64,000 bases of DNA from Bernardetiaceae bacterium (GTDB lineage: Bacteria > Bacteroidota > Bacteroidia > Cytophagales > Thermoflexibacteraceae): contig JANWWZ010000001.1 of assembly GCA_025057115.1 (NCBI GenBank), positions 248,001 to 312,000 of the forward strand, written 5' to 3'. How positions within the stretch are numbered: position 1 is the stretch's first letter; each line of letters begins with the position of its first letter. A model generated the notes under the pieces. That model did no database searches. It was not told the DNA's origin and saw only the letters and a program-made list of their open reading frames with translations. The translations under genes were made by a program, and so were the position numbers. Below are positions 1 through 9,466 of this stretch, one piece after another.

Positions 1-576
1 GAGAGCAAAAAAATGGCAGAGCAGGCAACTAAAATTAAGCCTGATTTTGCACCTGCCCATGAAATGTTGGTCAATATTTCTAAAATGACAGTCAACCAAA
101 GCACTGTTATCAAACAACAAAAGATAGCTGCTGAAGCTCAAAAAGATCCAGGTGAAAAAGCACAATCTTTTTTCAAAGTGGCTCAGATGGAACTCAATTC
201 GGGGCTGTATAACGATGCTGTCGCTTCTGCCGATGCGTGTCTGGCTATTCAGCCTCTTAACTACAATGCTGCTTTTATTAAAGCAGTGGCATTGCACAAA
301 CTCAACAAGCTCAACGAATCGATGAATGTCATCAACGAGATACTAAAAAATTCTGGCTTGGACCAAGATACTAGAGCCCAGACATACTTTTTACAAGGCC
401 TTGTTTTTAACAAAATGAAAAACATCAAAGCAGCTAACGAAGCCTTCAAAAAAGCCGAGCAGCACCCTATATTCAAATACGCTGCCGTTTATGAGCTGCG
501 CAGGAATGACGACGAAACCGTAAGAGAAAAAGAAGACGAGGGCGATACGAATATTTCTACTCCAGAAGACCAATAA
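1..576 (+). CDS. TPR-repeat protein, 5'-truncated by window edge
   Basis: The reading frame is open from base 1, so the gene starts upstream and only its C-terminal part is here (first internal Met at base 13). The visible sequence carries tetratricopeptide-like helical pairs: FFKVAQMELNSGLYNDAVAS, the segment ending CLAIQPLNYNAAFIKA, and the helix around TYFLQGLVFNKMKNIKAANE, each with the small/aromatic spacing of a TPR. It ends in an acidic tail rich in D and E. TPR arrays are protein-interaction scaffolds, and no partner or enzymatic domain can be seen. A strong hairpin with a T-run follows within 30 bases, so this is the last gene of its transcript. The family call is fairly sure; the function is unknown. 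Confidence 0.8.
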   Translation, partial: ESKKMAEQATKIKPDFAPAHEMLVNISKMTVNQSTVIKQQKIAAEAQKDPGEKAQSFFKVAQMELNSGLYNDAVASADACLAIQPLNYNAAFIKAVALHKLNKLNESMNVINEILKNSGLDQDTRAQTYFLQGLVFNKMKNIKAANEAFKKAEQHPIFKYAAVYELRRNDDETVREKEDEGDTNISTPEDQ

Positions 577-602
577 TTATTTTCTACTTTTTAAGCTCCC
601 TG

Positions 603-642
603 GAGCGCATAGCCGCAGAAAGTTATGCGCTCTATTTTTTTA
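603..642 (+). terminator. Rho-independent terminator after TPR gene
   Basis: A perfect 9-bp stem GAGCGCATA (603-611) / TATGCGCTC (624-632) is followed by TATTTTTTTA. The stem runs into the stop codon of the convergent gene at 632. Confidence 0.85.
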
Positions 643-2023
643 TCCCCTGTTTTAGCGATTGAAAAATGATGTCATAAACCTGATTGGGAAGGCAAATTTT
701 TTCAGGAGGAAGGCAGTCCGCCTGGGACATTGCAACAATGGGTTTGAAGTCAATTTGTTCTACGATACGCCCATGAGAACCACGAACTAAAGAAGCATCT
801 AAAGGAATAACGTCCATCAAAGTGCGAAACCCAAGTTTTCTTTTAAACAGTTTCCAAGCTATTTGCAAAGGCACAAAGGGTTTTGCAGGGTCGGTAAATA
901 GTTCTACAGGGTCGTAGCCTGGTTTTTTATGGATTTCAACTAATCGAGCAAAGTCAGGAGCGTGTTTATCGTTGAGCCAGTAGTAATAAGTAAACCAACT
1001 GTTGGCATCTGCAACGGCTATTAAGTCCCCAGCGCGTTCATGGTCGAGGTGATGCTGGATTTTACCTTGGCGGTCAAGAACTTGTTCTATGCCTGGTGTC
1101 TGCTCGAGGAGTTCTTTTACTTGTGGCAATAAAGAGACATCATTGAGGTACACGTGAGCAATTTGATGATCGGCAACAGCAAATGCTTTGCTTGCTCCCG
1201 CATCGAGCAGCTCAGTTTGGTGATGCTCTCGGCGCACTTGCAACCAACCTTTCTGCCTTAACAACCGATTAATATGTATGGGATTGTTTACATCCGTAAT
1301 GCCATATTCAGAAAGCACAATCACTGTAGCGCCTCTGCTTTCATAGAAGGTAACCAAATCCTTGCAAACTTCATCTATTTGCTGTAAATCTTTGTGGATA
1401 ACAGGAGAAGAAACTCCGTAACGTTGGAGATTGTAGTCTAGGTGAGGTAGGTAAATCAAAGTGAGGGTAGGGGAGTGCCACTCTTCTACGAGCTTACAAG
1501 CCTGTGCAATCCATTGAGAAGAACGAATAGAAGCTCCTGGACCCCAAAAATCAAAAAGTGGAAAGGTGCCCAATGCCTTCTGCAATTTGTCGCGCAACTC
1601 GGGAGGATGAGCATAACAATCTGGCACTTTGCGTCCATCTGCCCAGTACTGAGGCCGTGGCGTAACGCTGTAGTCCACGCTGCTGTACATGTTGTACCAC
1701 CAAAACATATTACAAGCAGTGAAATGGCTCTTCCAGCGCCGCGCCTCTTCCCATATCTTAGAGGCTTGCACTAATTTATTAGACTGTTTCCAAAACTTGA
1801 CTTCACACTCGGTGCGGTCATACCAGCCATTGCCTACAATGCCGTGTTGATTGGGGTATTTGCCTGTTAGGTAAGTGGCTTGTACTGAACACGTAACCGC
1901 AGGCAGCACATTTTCTATTACCCTATGATTGCCTTTAGCAATCCAATGCTTGAGAAAAGGCGTATGCTCCCCTATCAAGGCTTTACACAAACCCACTATG
2001 TTAAGTACAACTGTTTTGTTCAT
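632..2023 (-). CDS. Type I phosphodiesterase / nucleotide pyrophosphatase-like hydrolase (alkaline phosphatase superfamily)
   Basis: A 463-residue protein of the NPP/alkaline phosphatase fold, whose members hydrolyse phosphodiester or pyrophosphate bonds using two metal ions. The probable nucleophile is Thr44 in LPAVTCSVQATYLTGKYP, followed by the family block HGIVGNGWYD. Later metal-site motifs are YLPHLDY (about 191-197), LSEYG (237-241) and ADHQIAH (284-290). No signal peptide is visible, so it is probably cytoplasmic. From memory it resembles the phosphodiesterase encoded in ebo-type clusters (EboF), but no other ebo gene lies nearby. It starts 2 nt after the spoT stop on the same strand, so it is probably co-transcribed downstream of spoT. 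The substrate cannot be told from sequence. Confidence 0.8.
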   Translation of the reverse strand: MNKTVVLNIVGLCKALIGEHTPFLKHWIAKGNHRVIENVLPAVTCSVQATYLTGKYPNQHGIVGNGWYDRTECEVKFWKQSNKLVQASKIWEEARRWKSHFTACNMFWWYNMYSSVDYSVTPRPQYWADGRKVPDCYAHPPELRDKLQKALGTFPLFDFWGPGASIRSSQWIAQACKLVEEWHSPTLTLIYLPHLDYNLQRYGVSSPVIHKDLQQIDEVCKDLVTFYESRGATVIVLSEYGITDVNNPIHINRLLRQKGWLQVRREHHQTELLDAGASKAFAVADHQIAHVYLNDVSLLPQVKELLEQTPGIEQVLDRQGKIQHHLDHERAGDLIAVADANSWFTYYYWLNDKHAPDFARLVEIHKKPGYDPVELFTDPAKPFVPLQIAWKLFKRKLGFRTLMDVIPLDASLVRGSHGRIVEQIDFKPIVAMSQADCLPPEKICLPNQVYDIIFQSLKQGIKK

Positions 2024-2025
2024 TG

Positions 2026-4461
2026 CTACAATACGCGACGGGTTACGTTAATAACGCCTTCTATCGTTTGAAGGTCTTTGATGAGGTTTTCTAGCTGATG
2101 GGTATCCTTTACCCGCACCACAATTTGACCCTCGAATAGTCCATCATGGGCTCCCATCGTAATGGCTCTCATATTTGCCTGATTGGCATGAATCATTTGA
2201 GTTACTTCGTTGACAATGCCGTCGCGGTCAAAGCCATTCATTTCCAAAATAGCTTCGTAATAAGCAGGAGTAGGAGGAGTGATAGAATGCGTAACTTGAT
2301 GAGGCAAAGGTTCAGAAGAAGGCGCTAACAAGGAAGCAATTTGCTCAATAGCAGGCTGTTGTGCTTGGGCTTGCTTTTGATCGGAAGGTGTGTTTTCCTC
2401 AGCCCAGGCAATGGGTATCACGCGGCTGTTATCTTTAGCCATTTGGTTGATGGCGTTGATGCAATCGATTCGATGTACCATTAGCCGGTGATTGACTGTA
2501 ATATACCCAATTACTTCATCTCCCTTAACAGGAGAGCAGCATTGGGCAAGTACGTAGGGAATATTGTCAGAGTGCCCATCGATAATAAGTTTTGCGCCGT
2601 TTTTCTTGATGTTTTTGATGACTTTTTCTATCTGTTCATTGGTGGCTGGCGTATTTTTTTTGCTGCGTTCTAGTAGCTCTCTAATGGCTTCTTTGATTTG
2701 CGTATGCGGTATTTCGTCTCTGCCTAGTTTTTCTTCGAATTCTAAGCTATTGTTATAGCCAAATTTTTTAGCCAGTTGCAAGCGAAACTGTTCAGTGAAA
2801 GGAATGTTGAGATTCATTTGTTCTATTTTTCGCTTGATGATTTCTTGTCCTTTTTGCGCGGAAGCGTTTTTAATTCGCTTGAGGAATTGCAATATTTTGC
2901 TTTGGGTGCGCTTATTTTTAGCAATGTGGAGCCAGTCTAGATTAGCACGAGGAAACTTGCTTTTTATAATTTCTACTGTTTCGCCATTTTTGAGCTCATA
3001 ACTAATGCTTTGGTTGACTCCATTGACTTTTGCGCCTAGGCAATGCAACCCTAGTTCAGTGTGGATAGTAAAGGCAAAATCCAATACGGTAGAGCCTTTG
3101 CGCAAAATTTTCATTTCTCCTTTGGGCGTAAAAACATATATTTCCTCAGAGTTCAGTTCCTTATAAACTTCGTTAATCATTTCTAAAGCGTTCAGGTCGC
3201 GGTTTTCTAGGATTTCCCGCAGGCGGTTAAGCCATTCTTCCATCACGGTTAAGGAGCGCTTAGCCGATTGAGGAGATTTGTCTTTATAACGCCAATGAGC
3301 GGCTAATCCCTTTTCCGCTATTTCGTCCATGCGCTTACTGCGAATTTGTACTTCTACCCATTGCCCTTTATTGCTCATGACCGTAGTGTGCAGGGCTTGA
3401 TATCCGTTAGGGCGAGGAGTGGTAAGCCATTGGCGCGTGCGTTCAGGATTGGGTTGATAAAAATCTGTTACAATGCTGTAAGCCGCCCAACAATCGTTGA
3501 TTTCTTTTTCTATGGGAGAGTCTAGTATGATCCGAATGGCAAACAAATCGTAGATTGCCTCAAAGGGCAATTTTTGAGTTTGCATTTTGTTGTAAATGGA
3601 AGAAATGGACTTCACGCGGCTTTTGATGACGAAATTAAAGCCGTATTCGCGCAGTTTTTCTTCGATGGGGCGAATGAAGTCTTTGATAAACTCCTCGCGA
3701 GCTGGTTGAGTTTTTTTGATTTTGGTAGCTATTTCCTGGTAAATTTCGGGGTGAGTGTATTTGAGGCATAAGTCTTCTAGCTCGCTTTTGATTTCGTACA
3801 ATCCTAAGCGATGGGCTAAGGGAGCGTAAATGAGTTGGGTTTCAGAGATGGTGCGCAATTGCTGGTCGCGACGCATTTCGCCTAAGGTGCGCATATTGTG
3901 CAAGCGGTCTGCAATTTTGATCAGCACAACGCGCACATCTTGGGAGATGCTCACTAGCACTTTTCTAAAGTTTTCTACTTGCTCGGTAGTGCCGTTTTCT
4001 AAATTGACGTTTTTAATCTTGGTCAGTCCGTCGATAATGCGGGCTTCTTTTTCACCAAACTGGCGTTGAATTTCCTCTAAAGTAATATCGGTATCTTCTA
4101 CTACATCGTGCAGGAAAGCGCAAATGACGGAAGTAGCTCCTAGCCCCATTTCTTCTACAACGATGCGCGCCACTTCTAAGGGGTGGTAAATGTAAGGCTC
4201 CCCTGATTTGCGCCGCATGTTTTGGTGAGCTTCTTTTGCCATCTCAAAAGCACTTCTAATGCGTTTTTCATCCTCTTGCGGGTTTTTAAGCACTGGGCGC
4301 ACTTTTTGCAAAATGTAGTTGTATCTCCTTTCGATTTCTCTTTCTTCTTTTTCGTATTGTTCTTCTGTAGCAAGGAACAGGGGCATAGGCTTAGAACTGC
4401 TTACCTGACTTTGTGGAGCAGTCCCTTGCTCGCTATGAAAATTTTGTACAGGGGTTTTCAT
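2026..4461 (-). CDS. spoT: Bifunctional (p)ppGpp synthetase/hydrolase (RelA/SpoT)
   Basis: An 811-residue RSH enzyme that makes and degrades the alarmone (p)ppGpp in the cytoplasm. The hydrolase (HD) domain is intact: YIYHPLEVA with His93, FLHDVVEDTD with His118-Asp119, and IADRLHNMRTL. The synthetase domain has RPNGYQALHTTV and VEVQIRSKRMDEIAEKG, so both activities are expected. A TGS domain follows (EIYVFTPKGEM, near residue 450), then the conserved CC region (VLAQCCSPVKGDEVIGYI) and a C-terminal ACT domain (FDRDGIVNEVTQMI). A linker of about 45 residues rich in Q, A, S and P separates the CC region from ACT and makes it slightly longer than usual. The NPP-like gene follows after 2 nt. The start used is the ATG opening MKTPVQ. 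Confidence 0.96.
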   Translation of the reverse strand: MKTPVQNFHSEQGTAPQSQVSSSKPMPLFLATEEQYEKEEREIERRYNYILQKVRPVLKNPQEDEKRIRSAFEMAKEAHQNMRRKSGEPYIYHPLEVARIVVEEMGLGATSVICAFLHDVVEDTDITLEEIQRQFGEKEARIIDGLTKIKNVNLENGTTEQVENFRKVLVSISQDVRVVLIKIADRLHNMRTLGEMRRDQQLRTISETQLIYAPLAHRLGLYEIKSELEDLCLKYTHPEIYQEIATKIKKTQPAREEFIKDFIRPIEEKLREYGFNFVIKSRVKSISSIYNKMQTQKLPFEAIYDLFAIRIILDSPIEKEINDCWAAYSIVTDFYQPNPERTRQWLTTPRPNGYQALHTTVMSNKGQWVEVQIRSKRMDEIAEKGLAAHWRYKDKSPQSAKRSLTVMEEWLNRLREILENRDLNALEMINEVYKELNSEEIYVFTPKGEMKILRKGSTVLDFAFTIHTELGLHCLGAKVNGVNQSISYELKNGETVEIIKSKFPRANLDWLHIAKNKRTQSKILQFLKRIKNASAQKGQEIIKRKIEQMNLNIPFTEQFRLQLAKKFGYNNSLEFEEKLGRDEIPHTQIKEAIRELLERSKKNTPATNEQIEKVIKNIKKNGAKLIIDGHSDNIPYVLAQCCSPVKGDEVIGYITVNHRLMVHRIDCINAINQMAKDNSRVIPIAWAEENTPSDQKQAQAQQPAIEQIASLLAPSSEPLPHQVTHSITPPTPAYYEAILEMNGFDRDGIVNEVTQMIHANQANMRAITMGAHDGLFEGQIVVRVKDTHQLENLIKDLQTIEGVINVTRRVL

Positions 4462-4515
4462 ACCGGCTTTGCAGGGTTCTTTTTAAAAGAGGTCAAAAAA
4501 GTACTTGCGCGAAAA

Positions 4516-4545
4516 TTGTCTTTCCCAATAAGTGAATTACCTTTG
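4516..4545 (+). promoter_or_regulatory. Bacteroidota-type promoter of tRNA-Leu
   Basis: TTG (4516-4518), a 19-base spacer and TACCTTTG (4538-4545) match the Bacteroidota housekeeping consensus TTG-N19-TAnnTTTG. The expected start is near 4552, just before the mature tRNA 5' end at 4558. It may also serve the trigger factor gene 40 bases beyond the tRNA. Confidence 0.8.
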
Positions 4546-4557
4546 CGGAGTTTGTTT

Positions 4558-4639
<82 letters not shown>

Positions 4640-4678
4640 CCCTTACTAGCTGAGTAAACTCAAAAATCGGTAGAAGCC

Positions 4679-6052
4679 TTGGAAGTTTCATTTCAAAAAA
4701 CCGACGCCCTCACAGTTCTTATTAAAGTTAGGCTAAAGGAGGCAGATTATCAAGATAGAATAGACAAAAAAATAAAGGAAATTGCCCGCAATGCCCATAT
4801 TAGTGGTTTTAGACCCGGCAAAGTGCCCCCTGCTATTATTCGCAACAGATACGGGAAATCTATCAAAATGGAGCAGGTAATTTCCCTTTCTGAAGAGGCG
4901 ATGCAAAATTGCTTGCGCGAAAATAACTTCTCTCCCCTGCTCAAGCCTTTATTACAAGACCCCGCTGAACAACCCGATTGGTTGCACCAGTCGGATTTTG
5001 AATTTTCTTATGAGGTAGGGCTCAAGCCAGAAGTGCAGCTGTCTGTAGGAAAAAATATTACTGTACGCAAGCCTATATTTTCCCCGCCAACTGAAGAAGA
5101 ATTAGACAAGCACATTCAGGAATTGCGCTATAGATATGCCTCTTCTAAAGAAATAGAGGAAGTGGCAGACAGCCCCAATGTATTCATTAAGTTTAAGGTA
5201 GTTACTGTTGATGGAATGCCCATTTACATTCCTACCTCTCTGGCGTCTGAGGAAAAATTGCCTTTCTTCACTGAGAATAATTACCTAGTAGGCGTTGCTA
5301 ATCTCTATCAAGACTTGGGAGAACATAAAGAACTTTTTATAGGCAAAAAGGTAGGTGAACAAATAACAGTGGATATACGGGAAATATTTCCTACAGATGA
5401 GCAAATAGGTAGATTTTTTCCCCTATTCCCCAAAGAAAGCCTTCCACTGGTTCGCGGTAAGTTTATTATGACTATTCAGGCTATTTTTGAAAGACAATTG
5501 CCTGAATTGAATGAAGACTTTTTCGAGCTCGTCTTTGGTAATTCACAAGAAATAAAAGAAGAAAGTGCTTTCCGAGAACAATTGCGCCAAATCAAGCAGA
5601 GGGAAATTGAGCTGGCACAAAAAAGGGCAATGGTAGAAGATTTTAAAAACCAACTGCTTGAAGCTCATCCCTTTTTACTGCCCGATGAATTTATAAAGCG
5701 CTGGCTAAAAGTCCATGCCAATTATACTCCACAGGAGGTAGAAAACAATTACGAATATTTTAGCCGCGATTTGCGCCTTGAAATGATTTTGAACAAATTG
5801 CTTAAAGACAGAAATATACAAGTGGAAAGGGAAGACCTAATACAAGTGCTCAAAGAAATCGCCGTGAGCAACCTCCTCCAAGAACGGCGATATGGAGCCA
5901 TTCAATACGAAGAACTGTTTGCCCTTTCCTTACTCAATAACTCGGAAAAAAAACAACTTGCTGACTATACAAAGTACGCTAAACTCAGCAAATTACTCGA
6001 GGCTTGCATGGAAGAAATTACCATCGTAGAATATGTTCCTCAGTTTAAGTAG
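4679..6052 (+). CDS. tig: Trigger factor, ribosome-associated chaperone
   Basis: A 457-residue trigger factor that binds the ribosome near the exit tunnel and shields nascent chains. The N-terminal ribosome-binding signature GFRPGKVP sits at residues 43-50, as in the family, and the C-terminal two thirds form the helical chaperone body. The middle region matches the PPIase/FKBP part only weakly, as is common in Bacteroidota. The start is TTG: an in-frame stop at 4655-4657 leaves no other start codon before the conserved N-terminus EVSFQKTDALTVLIKV. It lies 39 bases after tRNA-Leu with no promoter of its own that I can see, so it may share the tRNA promoter. Identity is sure; the TTG start is well supported. 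Confidence 0.93.
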   Translation: MEVSFQKTDALTVLIKVRLKEADYQDRIDKKIKEIARNAHISGFRPGKVPPAIIRNRYGKSIKMEQVISLSEEAMQNCLRENNFSPLLKPLLQDPAEQPDWLHQSDFEFSYEVGLKPEVQLSVGKNITVRKPIFSPPTEEELDKHIQELRYRYASSKEIEEVADSPNVFIKFKVVTVDGMPIYIPTSLASEEKLPFFTENNYLVGVANLYQDLGEHKELFIGKKVGEQITVDIREIFPTDEQIGRFFPLFPKESLPLVRGKFIMTIQAIFERQLPELNEDFFELVFGNSQEIKEESAFREQLRQIKQREIELAQKRAMVEDFKNQLLEAHPFLLPDEFIKRWLKVHANYTPQEVENNYEYFSRDLRLEMILNKLLKDRNIQVEREDLIQVLKEIAVSNLLQERRYGAIQYEELFALSLLNNSEKKQLADYTKYAKLSKLLEACMEEITIVEYVPQFK

Positions 6053-6123
6053 CAATATCTGCGTTTCACAACTTTTTCCTGCCTGTAAAATCAACAAACT
6101 CGTTGGTTTGCTTGCAAAAACTG

Positions 6124-6169
6124 AAAAAATCCACTAAATGGAAACTTGATTCTCATAGGTGGTTTTTTT
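6124..6169. terminator. Probable terminator after trigger factor
   Basis: CCACTA (6131-6136) pairs with TAGGTGG (6156-6162) with a one-base bulge. It is flanked by an A-run upstream and seven T downstream, so it could work in both directions. Confidence 0.55.
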
Positions 6170-6191
6170 AGTATGCTTGTAAAACTACGCG

Positions 6192-6226
6192 TTGGCTTTT
6201 TGCTCTTTATGTTTTGCTAAAGCCAA
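6192..6226. repeat. Inverted repeat upstream of dacB
   Basis: TTGGCTTT (6192-6199) and AAAGCCAA (6219-6226) are a perfect 8-base inverted repeat with a 19-base loop and no T-run after it. It lies about 90 bases before the dacB start. It could be an mRNA hairpin or an operator; nothing decides between these. Confidence 0.4.
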
Positions 6227-6316
6227 TAGAAAGGAGTTTAACCAGACAGTTCTTCGCTCAAAATTTAGTCGGGCTGCTGTATTTACTTTGTGCTTATTGG
6301 CAATCTAAGGCAAAAC

Positions 6317-7621
6317 ATGAGAGAGCTGCTAGGGTTAAGTTTAATCGCGTTGCTTGTTGGAGGCTGCCATCCTTCCTACTTAACGTTGAAAGGCTTTAGG
6401 AGGCAGATGGCAAAAAACAAAGCATATACAAATAGCTTTCACGGTTTGGCAGTGTACGACTTGGCAGCTAAGAAATACATTTTTGAGTATAACGCCGAAA
6501 AATATTTTACTCCTGCTTCCAACGTTAAACTGTTTACTTTTTATGCAGGTTTGTTGCTTTTGAAAGATACTATCCCAGCACTTCGCTACCAATATCGAAA
6601 TGACTCTCTAATTATTTGGGGAACGGGAGATCCTTCCCAGCTTCATCCCGTACTCAAAGGAGATGCGGTAGTAGAATTTTTAAAAAGTCAAAAAGCTAAT
6701 ATTTTTTTCTCTGCAGGTAATTTTTCTGACCAGTCCTGGGGAGCAGGGTGGGCATGGAACGATTACCTTCATGGCTATCAACCTGAAAAATCGCCTTTGC
6801 CACTTTATGGGAATTGTCTTTACTTGCAAAAAAAAGCTGATCATTTACAAGTCATACCAAAATTTTTTGCTTGTTATCTAAAACCCGTGAAAGACTTGCC
6901 CGTTTCCATAGTTCGTTCTATTGCCAGTAACGATTTTATTTACAATCCAGCAACCCTAAAGGAGGAAGAAATACCTTTTCGCGCTTCTGACCAAGTCATC
7001 GCCCAACTGCTCGCCGATACTGTTGGAAAGCCTGTAGTTCCCATCAACATGCCTTTACCCGAGAAAAATTTGCATTCGTTAAAAGGCTTGCCCACCAAGT
7101 TGCTTTACAAAGTGATGTTGCAAGAAAGCGATAATCTTTTGGCAGAGCAAATTTTGTTGCTGTGCGCCAATGAGTTACCACAAGGGCAATTCACCCTTCG
7201 CACCGATAAGGTAATTGAGCACCTGTTGAAAAACCATCTTAGCGACTTGAGCCAACCTCCGCGATGGGTAGACGGTTCAGGTCTTTCGAGGTATAATTTA
7301 TTTACACCGAAAAATTTTGTAGAGATACTTTGCAAAATTTATTATCAGGTTGCAACTGATTCGGTAAAAGAGCGAAATTTATTTGAGTTACTACCTCAGG
7401 CAGGCAGAACAGGAACTTTGAGAAATGTAAAAGTTTACCCGCCTTCCGTGTATGCCAAAACAGGCACCTTGAGCAATAATCACAATCTGAGCGGTTTCAT
7501 GATTACGCGCAGCGGCAAACGGCTGGCTTTTTCTTTTATGAACAACCATTTTATGCAACCTACCTCCCTTATCAGGGAAGAGATGGGAAAAATTTTGTGG
7601 CAATTGTATTACCGGTATTAA
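6317..7621 (+). CDS. dacB: D-alanyl-D-alanine carboxypeptidase/endopeptidase, PBP4 (S13) family lipoprotein
   Basis: A low-molecular-weight penicillin-binding protein that trims or cleaves peptidoglycan peptide cross-links in the periplasm. All three active-site motifs are present: SxxK as ASNVK (Ser68 and Lys71 from this start), SxN as ESDN, and KTG in YAKTGTLSNNHN. The start chosen, MRELLGLSLIALLVGGC, gives a lipoprotein signal with lipobox VGGC; an ATG 27 bases upstream would add nine polar residues before the signal peptide. At 434 residues it is somewhat shorter than E. coli PBP4, mainly in the inserted domains between SxxK and SxN. It stands alone as a transcription unit and is followed by a hairpin terminator. 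Confidence 0.9.
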   Translation: MRELLGLSLIALLVGGCHPSYLTLKGFRRQMAKNKAYTNSFHGLAVYDLAAKKYIFEYNAEKYFTPASNVKLFTFYAGLLLLKDTIPALRYQYRNDSLIIWGTGDPSQLHPVLKGDAVVEFLKSQKANIFFSAGNFSDQSWGAGWAWNDYLHGYQPEKSPLPLYGNCLYLQKKADHLQVIPKFFACYLKPVKDLPVSIVRSIASNDFIYNPATLKEEEIPFRASDQVIAQLLADTVGKPVVPINMPLPEKNLHSLKGLPTKLLYKVMLQESDNLLAEQILLLCANELPQGQFTLRTDKVIEHLLKNHLSDLSQPPRWVDGSGLSRYNLFTPKNFVEILCKIYYQVATDSVKERNLFELLPQAGRTGTLRNVKVYPPSVYAKTGTLSNNHNLSGFMITRSGKRLAFSFMNNHFMQPTSLIREEMGKILWQLYYRY

Positions 7622-7875
7622 ACAAATGAAGACTTTTTGATGAGTCAAGCAACCTTGCTCAAGGCAGTAAATTTTTCAGTGGATTGTAAAGTTGTTCGGA
7701 AATGAACGAGTGCTGTGCGCAAGTGGACACTCAGCGGAAGTAAAGCAAATCCACGTTAGGCTTCAATCAATTGGGTTACAGTTACTTACTGAAACTGGCA
7801 TTCCTTTTGGCAACTATATAGCAGTCTTGCTCAAGTTTTGAATTTATAGGTTGATATGTTTTAATTGTTATAGCG
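7622..7875. other. Intergenic stretch, nothing recognised
   Basis: The space between dacB and the convergent symporter gene is 380 bases. Apart from the terminator at 7876-7904 I see no gene, RNA or repeat. A 63-codon minus-strand frame at 7782-7973 runs through the terminator and has no family features. Confidence 0.5.
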
Positions 7876-7904
7876 AAAGGCTGTCCTGTTTCAGGGCAGC
7901 TTTT
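7876..7904. terminator. Bidirectional terminator between dacB and symporter
   Basis: AAAGGCTGTCCTG (7876-7888) pairs with CAGGGCAGCTTTT (7892-7904) around a three-base loop, with G-U pairs only at the wobble positions. The A/T ends allow termination in both directions for the two convergent genes. Confidence 0.8.
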
Positions 7905-8001
7905 GTCATTTAACGACAGATGCAGGCTAAATTGTTGCGCAAAGCAAGCAAATTTTTCTTTCCTTCCTATCAAAATAACCTACATGGGTAGAATGAAGTG
8001 G

Positions 8002-9399
8002 CTACTTACCCGTATCTGGCTTTATTAAACTGCCGCCTATCATGCAGAAAATGCTTACTGCTGTTGCGTAAATTAATGGTGGTGTTGTCGTTTCTAGCCC
8101 AATGCAGATTAACCACACCGCCATGCCGCTGAGCATAGAAGCCAACGCTCCCAAAGAACTTGCTTTTTTCCAGTACAATCCAGCAGTAAGGGGTGCAAAT
8201 AGCGAGACGAGAGTAAACGCTGAAGCCATTCCCGCTAATTCGTAAATACTGGAATGCAAATTTGCCATAATAGCGGAAAGTACAGCCACTATAACTACCG
8301 AAGTACGCATTAAGGCTAACATTTGTCGATCAGAAAGAGGAGTGCCTTTAAAAATCGGTTTGATAATATTTTCTCCCAGTACGGAAGCGGGCGCTAAAAT
8401 AGCCCCGCTGGTAGTGCTCAGAATTGCCGAAAGCAACGCTCCCATGAACAAAATCTGCATCCATGTATCGGTATGCCGTAGTACCATTTCGGGAAGGACT
8501 AATTGGGAGTCTGTATTGTTATGTAACACATCGGGGTAAATCATAGAGCCGCATAAAGTTATCATAAGTGGCATAATGCCGACAGAAAGGTACATTACTC
8601 CACTCAAGACGGAAGCATTAGCAGCGGCTTTTGCTGAACGAGAAGAAATAATTCTCTGGAAAATATCTTGTGAAGGAATAGAGCCCAGTCCTAAAGTAAT
8701 GAGGGCTGCTACATAAGTAGTAATGCCCTGCCAAGAAAACTCTGGCACAATGCTGAAAAATCCCTCAGGTGTGCGGCGCTGAATCTCTTCCCATCCTCCC
8801 ACATCTGTCCAAAGGCGCTGTAGGAGAAATATCAAACCGACAATAATGACAATAGTTTGCACAAAATCTGTCACTGAAATTGCCCACATGCCTCCTATAT
8901 AGGTGTAACATAAAACTACCAACATGCCTAGCCAAACTCCCCATGCAACTGGCAAGTCAGTCAAGGTATGTAGTAATAAGCCTAAGGCTACCAGCTGGGC
9001 AGCAATCCAGCCAAAGTAGGAAGGCACCATTAACAGGGCAGAAATGAGTTCAGCCTTAACCCCGAACCGAAGTCGAAAGTAATCGTTAATCGTCAGCACA
9101 TTGAGGTTGTAGAGGGGCTTGGCATAAAACAATCCCACCAGCACAAAGCACAATGCCGCGCCTAAAGGATCTTCAATAACGCCTATTGCGCCTTTTTCCA
9201 CAAACTCAGAAGAAGCCCCCATCAAAGTTTCCGAGCCGAACCAAGTGGCAAAAAGCGCTGCTGCTGTAACACTCATGGGCAATTGTTTGCCTGCCGCTAA
9301 AAAATCAGTAGTGGTGCTTACGCGGCGAGAAGCTAAATACCCAATCAAAATAGTCAAAAGCAAATAGCCGATCACAAAACCTAATACCATCTCTATCAC
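8002..9399 (-). CDS. Sodium:solute symporter (SSS family)
   Basis: A 465-residue inner-membrane protein with about 12-13 hydrophobic helices and the SSS-family N-terminal block VSTTTDFLAAGKQLPMS, followed by ATWFGSETLMGASSEF. A later conserved segment is LGSIPSQDIFQRIISSRSAK. The family couples Na+ entry to uptake of proline, pantothenate, sugars, nucleosides and other solutes; nothing here fixes the substrate. The length is on the short side for the family but covers the whole core. It is a single-gene unit, divergent from the unknown membrane protein at 9467 with a 67-base intergenic space, and ends about 100 bases before the shared terminator. Confidence 0.9.
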   Translation of the reverse strand: MIEMVLGFVIGYLLLTILIGYLASRRVSTTTDFLAAGKQLPMSVTAAALFATWFGSETLMGASSEFVEKGAIGVIEDPLGAALCFVLVGLFYAKPLYNLNVLTINDYFRLRFGVKAELISALLMVPSYFGWIAAQLVALGLLLHTLTDLPVAWGVWLGMLVVLCYTYIGGMWAISVTDFVQTIVIIVGLIFLLQRLWTDVGGWEEIQRRTPEGFFSIVPEFSWQGITTYVAALITLGLGSIPSQDIFQRIISSRSAKAAANASVLSGVMYLSVGIMPLMITLCGSMIYPDVLHNNTDSQLVLPEMVLRHTDTWMQILFMGALLSAILSTTSGAILAPASVLGENIIKPIFKGTPLSDRQMLALMRTSVVIVAVLSAIMANLHSSIYELAGMASAFTLVSLFAPLTAGLYWKKASSLGALASMLSGMAVWLICIGLETTTPPLIYATAVSIFCMIGGSLIKPDTGK

Positions 9400-9466
9400 T
9401 GGAAAATTTACTTAACTTAGGTGCAGTTTATTGCATGTGTTGTATTAGCCATACAAGTTTAAAAAA

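Noticed and set aside
7782-7973. Minus-strand frame of 63 codons downstream of the symporter gene
   Set aside because: It crosses the terminator hairpin at 7876-7904 and has no signal, motif or start context.
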